From an uncultured Clostridia bacterium (lineage in GTDB: Bacteria > Bacillota > Clostridia > TANB77 > CAG-508): a stretch of DNA of 51,198 nt. The DNA lies in NCBI GenBank assembly GCA_934122155.1, contig CAKOVX010000009.1, positions 1-51,198 of the forward strand, written 5' to 3'. The notes beneath the pieces are model-generated. The model had not been told where the DNA came from. It worked only from the letters and a program-made list of their open reading frames with translations, and searched no databases. How positions within the stretch are numbered: the first letter of the stretch is position 1; each line of letters opens with the position of its first letter. Shown in pieces: positions 8,226 to 18,214 of this stretch. Position numbers and translations under genes: made by a program.

Positions 8226-9486
8226 TTACATTCCTGCTGTATATCCAGTAGACCATGCAATTTGAAGATTAAATCCACCTGTATAAGCATCAACATCAAT
8301 TACCTCTCCAGCAAAATATAGTCCTTTTATAATTTTTGACTCCATTGTTTTTGGGTTAATTTCTTTTATAGATATACCTCCCGATGTAACAATTGCTTCT
8401 TCTATTGGCCTAAACCCATTTATTTTTATTTTAAAGTTTTGAAGTAAATCTACTAATTTTCTTCTTTCTTGTTTAGTTATTGAGTTTACTTGTTTTTCTC
8501 TATTTATCCCTGATAATTTAATTATAGGCTCTATTAATTTCTTGGGTAATAGATCATTTAAACTATTTTTAAATTCTTTATTTTTTTGTGCATTAAAATC
8601 TCTTAGTATTCGATTTTCAAGCTTTTCTGCTGTAAGAGCAGGCTTTAAATTTATACTTAATTCTATTTGTCCTTTTTCTAGTAATTCTTCTACATTTTTA
8701 TATCTTAACAAGTGTGCTGAACTACTTAATATTATTGGTCCAGATACTCCCCAATGTGTAAACAGCATTTCTCCAAAGTCTTCATATATTATTTTGTTTT
8801 TTGAGGTATCTATTAGTTTTATTGATACATTTACTAAACTTAGCCCTTGTAGTTCTTTGCATAGCTCTAAGTCCTCTTTTTTAGCAGTAAGTGGTATTAG
8901 TGATGGTTTTATTTTAGTTATTGTATGACCTAACTTTTTAACAATTTCATATCCATCACCTGTTGAACCTGTTACAGGATAGCTTTTACCACCTGTTGCT
9001 AAAATAACTTTGTCTGCATTTATTGTCTGTTTTTTGCCATTTATAGTTGCTTGTACTCCTGTCACTTTTCCATCTTGTGTTAATATTTTTTCTACCTTAG
9101 CATTTGTTTTTATTTGAACATCTGCTTTTTTTAATTCTTTTAAAAGTGCATTTAGTACATCTCGTGAGCTATCTGTTACTGGAAATATTCTATGTCCTCT
9201 TTCTTCCTTTACTTTTACACCTTCTTTTTGTAACATTTCTATTATATCTTGGTTAGTAAAATTGTTAAAACTGCTATATAAAAACATGCCATTTCCTGGG
9301 ACATTTTGTATAAATTCTTGAATAGGCAGTGAACTTGTGATATTGCATCTTCCTTTGCCTGTTATTAATAATTTTTTGCCTAATGATTCCATCTTTTCTA
9401 AAAGTGTAACTTTATCTCCGAACATCACTTGACTTAATGGCTGCCATCATTCCTGCTGGTCCTCCACCTATTACAATTGTTTCCAT
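8226..9486 (-). CDS. BaiN/HI0933-type FAD flavoprotein, +1 frameshift at CGG
   Basis: NAD(P)/FAD-dependent oxidoreductase of the HI0933/YhiN family. The N-terminal FAD motif METIVIGGGPAGMMAA starts at ATG 9486 (AAAGAG upstream), but that frame ends GTT CGG AGA TAA at codon 25. Skipping the C at 9420 gives GDKVTLLEK, the expected second strand, then KKLLITGKGRCN and the rest of the family fold, ending with the T-G-G-F-N-L-Q-I-A-W-S-T-G segment at 8226. Total about 419 residues, the normal length. A GTG at 9428 in the second frame would leave the protein without its nucleotide-binding motif. Physiological substrate unknown; BaiN acts on bile-acid intermediates, others are uncharacterised. Confidence 0.85.
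9417..9420 (-). other. CGGA +1 frameshift site in flavoprotein gene
   Basis: Codon 23 is CGG (C at 9420), two codons before TAA. Reading GGA from 9419 joins the FAD-binding start to the remaining 397 residues, with Gly at a family-conserved position. Confidence 0.82.
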
Positions 9487-9528
9487 CTTTTTCATCTCTT
9501 TCTCAAGGTACATTTTTTATTTTCAAAT

Positions 9529-10782
9529 TTATTCTTCTTTTAGCATATAGCTTACTGCTTTAAGTACTCCTAGCTTGCCATATTCATAAGTAAGTCCTCC
9601 CTGCATAAATGCCATATATGGTTCTCTAATTGGTGCATCACATGACAATTCTATTGATGAGCCTTGGGTAAATGCTCCAGCTGCCATAATTACTTGATCT
9701 GTATAGCCAGGCATATCCCATGGTTCAGGTATTGAGTTACTATCAATTGGTGAACCCATTTGTATTCCTTGGCAAAATTTAATAAGTTTTTGTTTGTCTC
9801 CAAAAGTAATTGTTTGTACTATGTCTGTTCTTTTTTGATCAAATTTTGGATTTGCAATATATCCTAAATTTTCTAATAATTTACTTGCAAATACTGCTGT
9901 TTTTAAGCTACTTGCTACAACATGCGGAGCAAAAAACAAGCCTTGTAATATTGGTTTATTCATTCCTAAAGTTGGTCCAACTTCTTTGCCTAATCCTGGT
10001 GATGTTAGCCTTTCTGCTGCTAATTCTACTAGTTCTTTTTTGCCAGCTATATATGCACCATTAGGCGCAATTCCACCACCTAAATTTTTTATTAATGATC
10101 CTACTATAACATCTGCTCCTAGGTCAGTTGGTTCTATTTTTTCAACTAGTTCCCCATAACAATTATCTATCATTATTATAGCGCTACTATTTACTTCACG
10201 TATTGTTTTTATAACCTTTTGAATTTTATCTAAAGTTATGCTATCTCGTAAGCTATAACCTCTAGAACGTTGAATTTCAATTAGTTTTATGTTATTTTCT
10301 GATACTCTATTTTTTATTTGTTCATAGTCAAAGTCATTTTCAATCATATCAATTTGTTCATATTTTACTCCATATGCTTTTAATGAGCTTGGGTTATCTA
10401 CTATTCCTATTACCTCATCTAAGGTGTCATATGGTTTACCGCTTATGCTTAAAAATGTATCATTTGGCCTTAAGAATGCAAATAAAGCTACTGTTAATGC
10501 ATGAGTACCTGATATAAATTGCCCTCTTACTAAACTATCTTCAGTATGTAAAACTTCTGCAAATACTTTTTCAATTGTATCTCTACCTACATCTGAATAC
10601 CCATACCCTGTTGTACTGTTAAAATGCATTTCTGAAATATTATATTTTTGAAGTGCCAATAATACTTTAAGACTATTGTATTCACATATTTCTTCTATTT
10701 TTTTAAACTGCTCTTGTACTTCCGCTTCTGTCCTTTTTGATAGCTCTAATAACTCATCACTTATTCCAAAATTTTTATACAT
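9529..10782 (-). CDS. Methionine gamma-lyase/aluminium-resistance family PLP enzyme
   Basis: PLP fold-type I protein of the group annotated as methionine gamma-lyase family or aluminium resistance protein (YnbB). Visible landmarks: TTGYGYSDVGRDT, the GTHALTVALFAFLRPND segment, MIDNCYGE for the cofactor aspartate region, and GSLIKNLGGG with the Schiff-base lysine. The C-terminus carries the E-P-Y and Q-G-G-L-T motifs. ATG 10782 follows AAGGAGAAG and overlaps the stop of the WG-repeat gene by eight bases, suggesting coupling; an in-frame ATG at 10824 is less likely. Reaction not established for the family. Confidence 0.88.
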   Translation of the reverse strand: MYKNFGISDELLELSKRTEAEVQEQFKKIEEICEYNSLKVLLALQKYNISEMHFNSTTGYGYSDVGRDTIEKVFAEVLHTEDSLVRGQFISGTHALTVALFAFLRPNDTFLSISGKPYDTLDEVIGIVDNPSSLKAYGVKYEQIDMIENDFDYEQIKNRVSENNIKLIEIQRSRGYSLRDSITLDKIQKVIKTIREVNSSAIIMIDNCYGELVEKIEPTDLGADVIVGSLIKNLGGGIAPNGAYIAGKKELVELAAERLTSPGLGKEVGPTLGMNKPILQGLFFAPHVVASSLKTAVFASKLLENLGYIANPKFDQKRTDIVQTITFGDKQKLIKFCQGIQMGSPIDSNSIPEPWDMPGYTDQVIMAAGAFTQGSSIELSCDAPIREPYMAFMQGGLTYEYGKLGVLKAVSYMLKEE

Positions 10783-12563
10783 CTTCTTCTCCTTGTATTT
10801 TATTACTAAATCTAATATCTCCATACCATGCGTTTATACGATAATACTTTCCTATAAACTCTGGCATACTCCATTTTAATTTATATACTGGTTCTTGTAT
10901 TACTTCTCCATTTGTATTGATTGATCCCCACTTGCCATCTTTTTTAATACTTGCAAATCCATATTTGTTAAAATCAGTCACCAATTCGTACTCATTTTGT
11001 ACTTTTAAGTTTCCATCTTTATCAACAAATCCCCACTTGCCATTTATATTTTTAGCATATAGTATATTCTCTGGATATACTTCTTGAGAAGTTGCTATTT
11101 TTCCACTTTTATGAATATATTTAAAGTCTGATTCTGAGTATAATACCCAGTATTGTTCGTTTCCTTTTACTTCTTGAAGTGCTGCATTGTCCATACTTAC
11201 TATTTTTTGCATATTAGTGTTATATAACTCAACTGTGTTAGATACATCCATAAATAATATATCTGTATCATTTATTCTTGATATATCATCATATTTAAGT
11301 TCAATAACAGATTGGCCTTTTACGTCAATAATTCCAGTTTTATGATCACGTGATACAATAAAGTACTCGCCAAATAAGTATTCTATATAGCTATAATTAT
11401 TGTCTATAATTATATTATTATCTTTATCAACTACCTTATATATATTATTTTTGTCAACTGTTATAAAGTAATTTTCATTTTCTGTTTTGCTTTTACTAAT
11501 TACATCTGTTTCTATGTTATTTCCATTAAAATCATATATATAAGTTTTGCCATCATCTTTTTGGGTATTCAAATATATTCCTGCTGTATATATTGTACTA
11601 TATTCTGGGTACAAAATTATAGTACCGTCCCTTTTTACAGCTCCATATTTTCCATTTCTTTGAATTATAAATATGTCACTTAAACCATTATATTGTATAT
11701 CTTCATACTCGTAATTTAAAATTTCTTTATTGTTTTTCAAAAGACCGAGCTTGTCCATTTTTAAATGCTACAAAATATAAGTTTTTATCATTTGTTATCT
11801 CTGTCACTCTATTTAATTGAGTATATTCTGGTTTTATAATCGTTGTTCCTTTATAATTGATATAACCATATCTATACCCATCTTCTGTTTTTTTGCTTAC
11901 TATAAAGCCTGCCTGTTGGCTAGTATTTAGTTTTTCTTCTATATCGTCTTTTTCATTAAAGTAATTGTCTGAGTTTACACTCTCATATTCACATTTAACA
12001 ATTACTTTTCCTTTCATATTTATGATTCCTTCTAAGTCATTTTGTTTTACTAGAAATGTTCCTTCTTTATAATTAATACTTGAAATTTCATCATAAACTG
12101 GTTTTGTAATTTGTTTTCCATTAAAATCAATAAGCCCATATTTTCCGTTTTCTTTATATGTTAGTACACTTTTTTCATATGGGGTAGAATCTATATTGGT
12201 AAAAATAGCAATAGCTTGTATATTTTTATAATTTGTGTATAATTCTTCTCCTTTTTCGTTATATACTACTGTATCATAATCTTTTGCTTCTTGGTTATAT
12301 TTCTCTATACAAACAAAAACTGCTTTTGATGGATTCGGAATTTGAACAGCTTCATACTTTGCTTCGATTATAATATTTCCACTTTTATCTATTACGCCAT
12401 ATTTATCATCTTGCTCTAATACAAAATAATTGTAATCACTAATTTTTTCTGTTTTATAATTAAAACCTATTTCATTTACAATCGCTATTGTAGTAACTAT
12501 TCCTAGTAATAATATTGCTATTATAATTATTATCCATATAATTTTTTTGTTCATATTTTGCAC
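10775..12563 (-). CDS. WG-repeat lipid-anchored or membrane protein, +1 frameshift at CGG
   Basis: One N-terminal membrane segment (residues about 6-30) precedes many WG/beta repeats, seen as KYGVIDKSGN, KYGLIDFNGK, KWGFVDKDGN and KWGSINTNGE about 40-60 residues apart. The first frame ends at 11727 shortly after GCT CGG TCT. Skipping the C at 11747 gives NGQAGLLKNNKEIL, a well-formed repeat, and continues 323 residues to 10775, total 595. Without the shift two genes each hold part of one repeat array, and the second has no ribosome site. Such proteins are thought to be envelope-located; function unknown. The downstream PLP enzyme gene overlaps its stop. Confidence 0.8.
11744..11747 (-). other. 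CGGT +1 frameshift site in WG-repeat gene
   Basis: Codon 273 is CGG (C at 11747). GGT read from 11746 supplies the glycine typical of the repeat. This is the only one of the seven sites with T rather than A in fourth position. Confidence 0.8.
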
Positions 12564-12566
12564 CTC

Positions 12567-13874
12567 TTATTTTTCTTCATTTTCTTGTTTGTTTTTACAT
12601 ACTTTTACCCATCTTATTCTCTTGTCTTCGCATTCTTCTATTTTATATGTTAGTTTTGCATCTTCTATAACTGGACATTCGTTTTCTTCTGGAAATCTTC
12701 CTAATTTATCAATTAAATAGCCTGATAAAGTATCATAATCTCCTTCTGGAATTTCTACATTAAGAATTTTCTTTAAGTCATTTAGGTTAACGCTGCCTTC
12801 TATTAAATAAGTATTATCATCTAATTTTTTATATTCGATTTCAATATCATCATATTCATCAAATATGTTTCCAACTAATTCTTCTAAAATATCCTCCATT
12901 GTAAGAAGCCCAGCTGTGCCACCATATTCATCAATTACAATTGCCATCTGCATTTTATTTGCTTGTAATTCTTCAAATATTTCATCTATTGGTTTGGTTT
13001 CAGGAACAAAGTATGCTTCTCTCATAATGTCTGAAATCTTTATTTCTTTTCTCAGACTGACAAGCTTTAATATATCTTTTAAAAACAAGATTCCTTGTAT
13101 ATTATCAATGGTATCTTCATAAACCGGTATTCTACTATATTTGTATTCATCAATTTCATCCAAAATTTCATATACATCTGCATTTATTTCAATTGCATAC
13201 ATATCAGTTCTGTAAGTCATAATCTCAGATGCTATTATATCGTTAAACGCAAAAACATTATTTATTAGTTCTTTTTCATTTTCTTCAATTGATCCCTTTT
13301 CTTCCCCTTGGTCTACCATCATTTTTATTTCTTCTTCTGTTACAATTTCTTCTTCTTGTTCTCCTACTCCAAATATTTTTGACACTATGTTTGTTGCCCA
13401 TGTTAGTAGTTTAACAAATGGTGCAGTTATTATTGATATTATTTTTATAACACTTATTGTTGCAAATGATATTTTTTCATAGTACTTCATAGCTAGCCTT
13501 TTGGGAACTAGCTCTCCAAACACTAAAGTGAAGAATGATAAAATTATTGTTATTATAACAATAGATATGTTTTGCCATGCTGTTATGCTTATAAACGGCA
13601 TCCATTGATTTAGTACTGGTGCTAGCATCCCTGCAAATGTATCTGATGCAAAAGCACTTGATAGAAAACCTGCTAGAGTAATTCCTATTTGTATTGTTGC
13701 TAGAAATTTACTTGGATTTTTAAGCATTTTCTTTATTTGTTTTGCTTTTTTATTTCCTTCTTTGGCTTGTTTTTCAATTTTTGCATCATTTAATGATATA
13801 AAGGCTATTTCAGTAGCTGCAAAATATGCATTTAGCAAAATCAAAATAAATAAAAAAATCAATTGTGAAATCAT
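12567..13874 (-). CDS. CNNM/CorC-type membrane protein with CBS pair (hemolysin C family)
   Basis: Four-segment CNNM (DUF21) transmembrane domain (about 1-190) with the A-A-T-E-I-A-F and P-K-R-L-A motifs, then two CBS domains (about 205-330) and a C-terminal transporter-associated (CorC/HlyC) domain with the D-Y-D-T-L-S-G-Y-L segment. Members export or handle Mg2+/Co2+. ATG 13874 is chosen because TTGGAAGGAAAA precedes it by a proper distance and a membrane segment begins at once; an upstream ATG at 13943 would add a hydrophilic 23-residue extension. Ends four bases before the WG-repeat gene, so probably one operon. Confidence 0.9.
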   Translation of the reverse strand: MISQLIFLFILILLNAYFAATEIAFISLNDAKIEKQAKEGNKKAKQIKKMLKNPSKFLATIQIGITLAGFLSSAFASDTFAGMLAPVLNQWMPFISITAWQNISIVIITIILSFFTLVFGELVPKRLAMKYYEKISFATISVIKIISIITAPFVKLLTWATNIVSKIFGVGEQEEEIVTEEEIKMMVDQGEEKGSIEENEKELINNVFAFNDIIASEIMTYRTDMYAIEINADVYEILDEIDEYKYSRIPVYEDTIDNIQGILFLKDILKLVSLRKEIKISDIMREAYFVPETKPIDEIFEELQANKMQMAIVIDEYGGTAGLLTMEDILEELVGNIFDEYDDIEIEYKKLDDNTYLIEGSVNLNDLKKILNVEIPEGDYDTLSGYLIDKLGRFPEENECPVIEDAKLTYKIEECEDKRIRWVKVCKNKQENEEK

Positions 13875-14002
13875 AAAATTTTCCTTCCAATTTATTGTGC
13901 TCTTTTCCTCAACAATTATATATTCTATATGAGTTTCTGTCAATAAAATAGGTTATAATTTCCAATTGATTTTTACTACATAATTTGCTATTTTTCTACT
14001 TT

Positions 14003-15271
14003 TTAGAAACCTGTTTTAGGAAGTTTCTTTTCTCCAACAGATATTTCTGTTTTTTCTTGTGGCTCATCAGATGGTTTTTCTTCTTGCTTTTTGTAATTAT
14101 CTACCTTAACTATTATTTTTTCATTTAGTTTTACTTCTATTTGTATTAATTCATCATATCCATAATAACCTGTTGGTGCTTTAATTTCTTCTAAATAATA
14201 AATTCCTGGCATTAAATGCTGTACTTCTATTATTCCTTTATCATTTGTGGTTAGTTCAGAATAAAGTATTTGTTTGTTTTGATCTAATAAATTGAATTTA
14301 CCATTTTTTAATGATATTTTTGTATCTCCATCTTGCTTCTGAATTTCAATTTGTGTTTTGTTTTCTTTATAGCTTTGCTCTAATATAGAATCTGTAAATT
14401 CATATTCTCCTACTGTTACCGCATAGCTTTGCCAATCTGGGTTTGGGCTTTTTCCGTAAAAGATTGGCATTGTTTTTACATCTCCTTTAACTGTTAATGT
14501 AAATTTTCCTTCTTTTTCCATATCTGTAATAGGAATTAGCACTTTAAATTTTTCATCAGCTTTAAACTCTGTTCTCTCTAAATTAGACATATCTGTAATC
14601 TTAAACCTTGTGTCGCTTGTACTTGATAATGAAATTGTGTAGTTTCGGTTTACTGCTGATGCTTTAACACTATATGTTTTGCTCACATATTGTTTATCTT
14701 TTTCATCAACTTCCCACGTAGTTTTGCTAGGAATAATGTTTAATGTTGCAGCAACTTTAGTCTCTTTTGAGTTTCTTGCATTGGTAATTATTGTTTTTAT
14801 TGCTTGAACAGTTCTTTTATTTGAGTCAAGATTTTTATGAATAGTAAATTGATCTAAGTCATAGTTGTACATAGCATCATATACTGCCATTTTAGTTGCA
14901 GCATATGCTTCTTCAATTGTACTGCATCCTAATTCTTTTGGCGTTTTAAATGGATATCCATTTATTATTGCTCTCCATATTTTTTGATTACTTAACATTT
15001 GATTTATATCAACTTTATAACTAAACCCTTCTTCTACTCCTCTTTTTCCTTTGTTTAAACAATATACTGGGTATTCTATTCCATCTTTTTTATAAACTTG
15101 TATTTCTACACCAATTCCTACCCCTTTATATTCAAATAAAACAACTTCTCCTTTTGAATATGGTTCTGCTTCTTCTGTTGTTGCAGCACTTACTCTATTT
15201 ACTCCAAGTATTTCTGCAAAATTTGTCACAAAAACTATTGCTATTATTAATATAGAAAATATTTTTTTCAT
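14003..15271 (-). CDS. LPXTG surface protein with thioester and SpaA/Cna-B-type domains
   Basis: Signal peptide (1-29, ending VSAA), then a thioester-type adhesin domain: YPVYCLNKG holds the Cys and EAYAATKMAVYDA resembles the second half. A mid-region beta domain and a Cna-B/SpaA-like domain (about 325-395; FNLLDQN, GIYYLEEIKAPTGYY) follow. The C-terminus is EKKLPKTGF and stop. The LPKTG sortase motif is therefore present, but the hydrophobic segment and basic tail normally following it are absent, and no other frame supplies them. A class-D-like sortase gene lies 13 bp upstream, so it is the probable substrate and the pair an adhesion operon. Confidence 0.82.
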   Translation of the reverse strand: MKKIFSILIIAIVFVTNFAEILGVNRVSAATTEEAEPYSKGEVVLFEYKGVGIGVEIQVYKKDGIEYPVYCLNKGKRGVEEGFSYKVDINQMLSNQKIWRAIINGYPFKTPKELGCSTIEEAYAATKMAVYDAMYNYDLDQFTIHKNLDSNKRTVQAIKTIITNARNSKETKVAATLNIIPSKTTWEVDEKDKQYVSKTYSVKASAVNRNYTISLSSTSDTRFKITDMSNLERTEFKADEKFKVLIPITDMEKEGKFTLTVKGDVKTMPIFYGKSPNPDWQSYAVTVGEYEFTDSILEQSYKENKTQIEIQKQDGDTKISLKNGKFNLLDQNKQILYSELTTNDKGIIEVQHLMPGIYYLEEIKAPTGYYGYDELIQIEVKLNEKIIVKVDNYKKQEEKPSDEPQEKTEISVGEKKLPKTGF

Positions 15272-15284
15272 TTTTAACTCCTTT

Positions 15285-16004
15285 TTATATTTTATAACTT
15301 GAAATTTCTATTGCTTGAATGCATCTTCTGTATTCTTCTCTATATTCTTCACATGTAATTAGCGTAATTCTATTGTCATCTGTGTCTTTTAAATAGCTCC
15401 AGTCTGTATCTTTTATTACTTTATTTGTTTGTACTTTATATACTCTTTTACTATTTTCAGTTATGTATATTATTTCATCACCGACTTTTAATTTTTTTAT
15501 GTTTGCAAAAAAATTGCATTGATATCCTCTATTGTGAGCTGCTAGCCCAACATTTCCATTTAGTTTACTTGTTTCTTCAAAGTGACCTACTGCTTTTAAT
15601 AGTATATTTGAAGTAGTTCCTTCCATAATGTGAACGTCTAAGTTAATTTTAGGAATTTGAATTCTCCATTTAATGTTTTGATTTTCTTTTATTATATCCC
15701 TTTGAGTTGTTTTTTTAGTATTATTATCTGTTTTTGTTTCATTAGCCTCGGCATTATTTGCAGTATTTTGCATATTTGCTTTTTGTTGTTCTAGTTTATA
15801 TACAGGTAATACATAGTCTGAAATTTTATTTTCTTGACTAATTGGTATTGTTTTAGAATAAACATAATTTGAATAAATTTTAGGTGTGTTATAGTTAAAA
15901 ATAGAATTTATGAGTGGAAATAATACTAAATTGTATATTAACAATATAAACAATGTTAAAGATAACGCCAGGAGATTTAACTCTCGCTTAGTAAATGTAA
16001 ACAC
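15285..16004 (-). CDS. Sortase family transpeptidase
   Basis: N-terminal membrane anchor (about 8-32), a Lys/Asn-rich linker, and a sortase beta-barrel (about 110-239). Catalytic residues are visible: His in GLAAHNRG, Cys in TLITCEE and Arg in YRRCIQA. The H-N-R-G loop and spacing fit class D/E-like sortases of Firmicutes. Start is GTG at 16004 with AGGTG eight bases upstream. Directly upstream of an LPKTG-bearing surface protein, its likely substrate. Confidence 0.9.
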   Translation of the reverse strand: MFTFTKRELNLLALSLTLFILLIYNLVLFPLINSIFNYNTPKIYSNYVYSKTIPISQENKISDYVLPVYKLEQQKANMQNTANNAEANETKTDNNTKKTTQRDIIKENQNIKWRIQIPKINLDVHIMEGTTSNILLKAVGHFEETSKLNGNVGLAAHNRGYQCNFFANIKKLKVGDEIIYITENSKRVYKVQTNKVIKDTDWSYLKDTDDNRITLITCEEYREEYRRCIQAIEISSYKI

Positions 16005-16181
16005 ATACTTTGCACCTGCCTTTATTATAAAACTTTAAGTTTTTGTGGATTTATTAAAGATATAAAACCCTTTGAATAAAATTGTTTTGAAAAATCATGA
16101 TTTAAAACTAATTTTTATATTTCATATTTTACATCATTATTTTAAGCTTGTAAAGAAAAATCGTATGACAAAATTCGACAT

Positions 16182-17051
16182 TTATACGCCTTTGAAGCCT
16201 TTTCCCCATATTTCTCTTGCATTACTTATTATTATAAATGCTTTTGGGTCTATTTGTGTTGCAATTTGTTTCATTTTTGCCACTTCATTTCTTGAGCCAA
16301 CGCATAAAAGCATTAACTTATCTGTATTTGTATACATTCCTTTTGCATATATTCCAGTACTTCCTCTTTGTAATTGTTTATCAATTTCTTTTGCAATTTC
16401 TGTATATTCTTGTGATATGATATATACCATTTTTGTAAAATTTACTCCTTCAAAAACAATATCAATCATTTTACCCATTAAATATATACTAATTGCCGAA
16501 TATAGCCCAATTTCAACTTTTTTAAAAAATAGTACATTAAGTCCAATTATTATAACATCAACAATTACAATAATATTACTTGTTTTAACATATGGTTTAT
16601 ATGCTTTTGCAATATATGTTATTAAATCTGTTCCTCCTGTTGAAGCATTTGACTTCAACACCAATGCTAGACCTAAGCCAATAAAAATTCCTCCATAAAT
16701 GCATGCTAGTAGTTTATCATTTGTAAGTTCTGGAAATCTTTCAAATATATCTATAAAAAGCGAAAGTAAGCTTGTTCCTATAATTGATTTAATTACTAAT
16801 TTCTTTCCTATTTTAAAAAATGCCAATATAAAAAATGGTATATTTAGTAATAATATTACTGTACCCATTGGAAAATCAAATAAATAATAAAATATAGTTG
16901 CGATTCCAGTAAAACCGCCTGTTGATAATTGATTTGGCAGTAAAAATAAGGCTGTTCCTATTGCCATTATTGCACAGCCCAATGTTAAATAAATAATATC
17001 TATTAAAAATTCTTTTATTTTTAATATTTTTTTAGTTTTTGTATAGTTCAT
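16182..17051 (-). CDS. YitT family membrane protein
   Basis: About six hydrophobic segments across residues 10-205 (the DUF161/YitT_membrane domain, with LSTGGFTGIA and STGGTDLI motifs), then a soluble C-terminal DUF2179 domain. Transport function is suspected but unproven. ATG 17051 is favoured because AGGTGAT precedes it; an upstream GTG at 17060 would have no ribosome site. That site is the 3' arm of a long hairpin (17053-17097), which may mask it. Confidence 0.9.
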   Translation of the reverse strand: MNYTKTKKILKIKEFLIDIIYLTLGCAIMAIGTALFLLPNQLSTGGFTGIATIFYYLFDFPMGTVILLLNIPFFILAFFKIGKKLVIKSIIGTSLLSLFIDIFERFPELTNDKLLACIYGGIFIGLGLALVLKSNASTGGTDLITYIAKAYKPYVKTSNIIVIVDVIIIGLNVLFFKKVEIGLYSAISIYLMGKMIDIVFEGVNFTKMVYIISQEYTEIAKEIDKQLQRGSTGIYAKGMYTNTDKLMLLCVGSRNEVAKMKQIATQIDPKAFIIISNAREIWGKGFKGV

Positions 17052-17052
17052 A

Positions 17053-17097
17053 AAAATCACCTATTAGTACTCATTATTTGCACTAATTGGTGATTTT
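17053..17097 (-). terminator. Hairpin ending the radical SAM gene and covering the yitT ribosome site
   Basis: Arms 17053-17068 and 17082-17097 pair with one mismatch; the stem ends in four A:T pairs followed by T. The minus-strand 3' arm contains the AGGTGAT of the next gene, so the hairpin is either an intrinsic terminator or a translational block. Confidence 0.6.
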
Positions 17098-17103
17098 ATA
17101 CTT

Positions 17104-18174
17104 TTATCTTTTATTTTTTATTTCTTCTAAAATATCTTCATAGGTTTTATCTATTTCTATTTCAAATTTTCCTTTTTTTATTTTTTCGTCTGGTTTTATA
17201 ATTACATCTACATCATAAAACTCTTTTAATTTTGTGATATTTTCTTTTTTGTGTCCTATAATATTATTTATATTTTCAGGGTTTGCTTTAATTGTTACTC
17301 TCATAACCTTTGTGTTGAATTTTTTTATTTTTTCTACTATTTCATCATACCATATTCCTGATTCTACAAGTTGTCTAAAGGCTGGATGATATGGACCTGC
17401 AACCACCTGACTGCTTCTTTCTTTTGGGTCTGTAATTTCCTCTGTGTTTTGAAGACCTATTCTTATTACTTCTATTTTAGCATTGTTAAATAACTTCATT
17501 ATATCTTTAGCACGTTCAACAGCTTGTTCAACTGTTAGTGGGTTATATTCTCCACTTTCATATTCTTTTTCTAATGGTGTGTTTCTTATTACAAGTACAG
17601 GGTATATTCTTACAATTTTAGGCTTCAATTCAATCAATGCCTTTGCTGTATTTATTTCATCTAGTTCAGTGCTTTCTGGAAGTCCTATCATCATTTGATG
17701 TCCAAGTATAAAGCCATAGAATCTAATAAGTTTTGATGCTTTTTTTACATCCTCAAATGTGTGACCTCTTTGACATTTTGCTAAAATATAATTGTTTGCT
17801 GATTGAACCCCTAGTTCAATTGTTTTTACATTGTATTTTTTTAGTCTTTTTAGTATTGCTTTATTAATATAATCTGGTCTTGTTGAAATTCTAATACTGC
17901 CTACTTTACCTTGTTTAATAAATTCATTTGCAGCTTCTAAAAGCTCATTTTGCTTTTGTTCATCGATCGCTGTAAAGCTCCCTCCGTAAAAGGCAACTTC
18001 TACATATTTAGAATCATCTTTAAAGTTTTTTAAGTAAAATTCTATTGTTTCTTTTACATCATTTGCAGTTACTTGTTTAGTTTGTCCACTAATTTCTTTT
18101 TGATTGCAAAAAGTGCATTGATGTGGGCAACCTAAGTGTGGCACAAAAATTGGTATAATATATTCCTTTTTCAT
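17104..18174 (-). CDS. Radical SAM protein, Elp3-like clostridial family
   Basis: The CPHQCTFC motif (residues 16-23) binds the 4Fe-4S cluster and follows I-P-I-F-V-P-H-L-G, typical of Elp3/coproporphyrinogen-oxidase-like radical SAM proteins often found next to rnc and smc in Clostridia. VAFYGGSFTAID (SAM contact), GVQSANNYIL and the C-terminal KH-like tail (INNIIGHKKENI) support the Elp3-related group. No acetyltransferase domain is present, so tRNA modification is a guess. GGAGGTAGAA precedes the ATG. rnc lies 40 bp upstream on the same strand. Confidence 0.88.
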   Translation of the reverse strand: MKKEYIIPIFVPHLGCPHQCTFCNQKEISGQTKQVTANDVKETIEFYLKNFKDDSKYVEVAFYGGSFTAIDEQKQNELLEAANEFIKQGKVGSIRISTRPDYINKAILKRLKKYNVKTIELGVQSANNYILAKCQRGHTFEDVKKASKLIRFYGFILGHQMMIGLPESTELDEINTAKALIELKPKIVRIYPVLVIRNTPLEKEYESGEYNPLTVEQAVERAKDIMKLFNNAKIEVIRIGLQNTEEITDPKERSSQVVAGPYHPAFRQLVESGIWYDEIVEKIKKFNTKVMRVTIKANPENINNIIGHKKENITKLKEFYDVDVIIKPDEKIKKGKFEIEIDKTYEDILEEIKNKR

Positions 18175-18214
18175 TTCTACCTCCTGCTCTTTTATGATTT
18201 GCTTTTTTAATTAC

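Noticed and set aside
16072..16698. Long plus-strand ORF opposite yitT
   Set aside because: Antisense shadow of yitT; low-complexity translation and no ribosome site.
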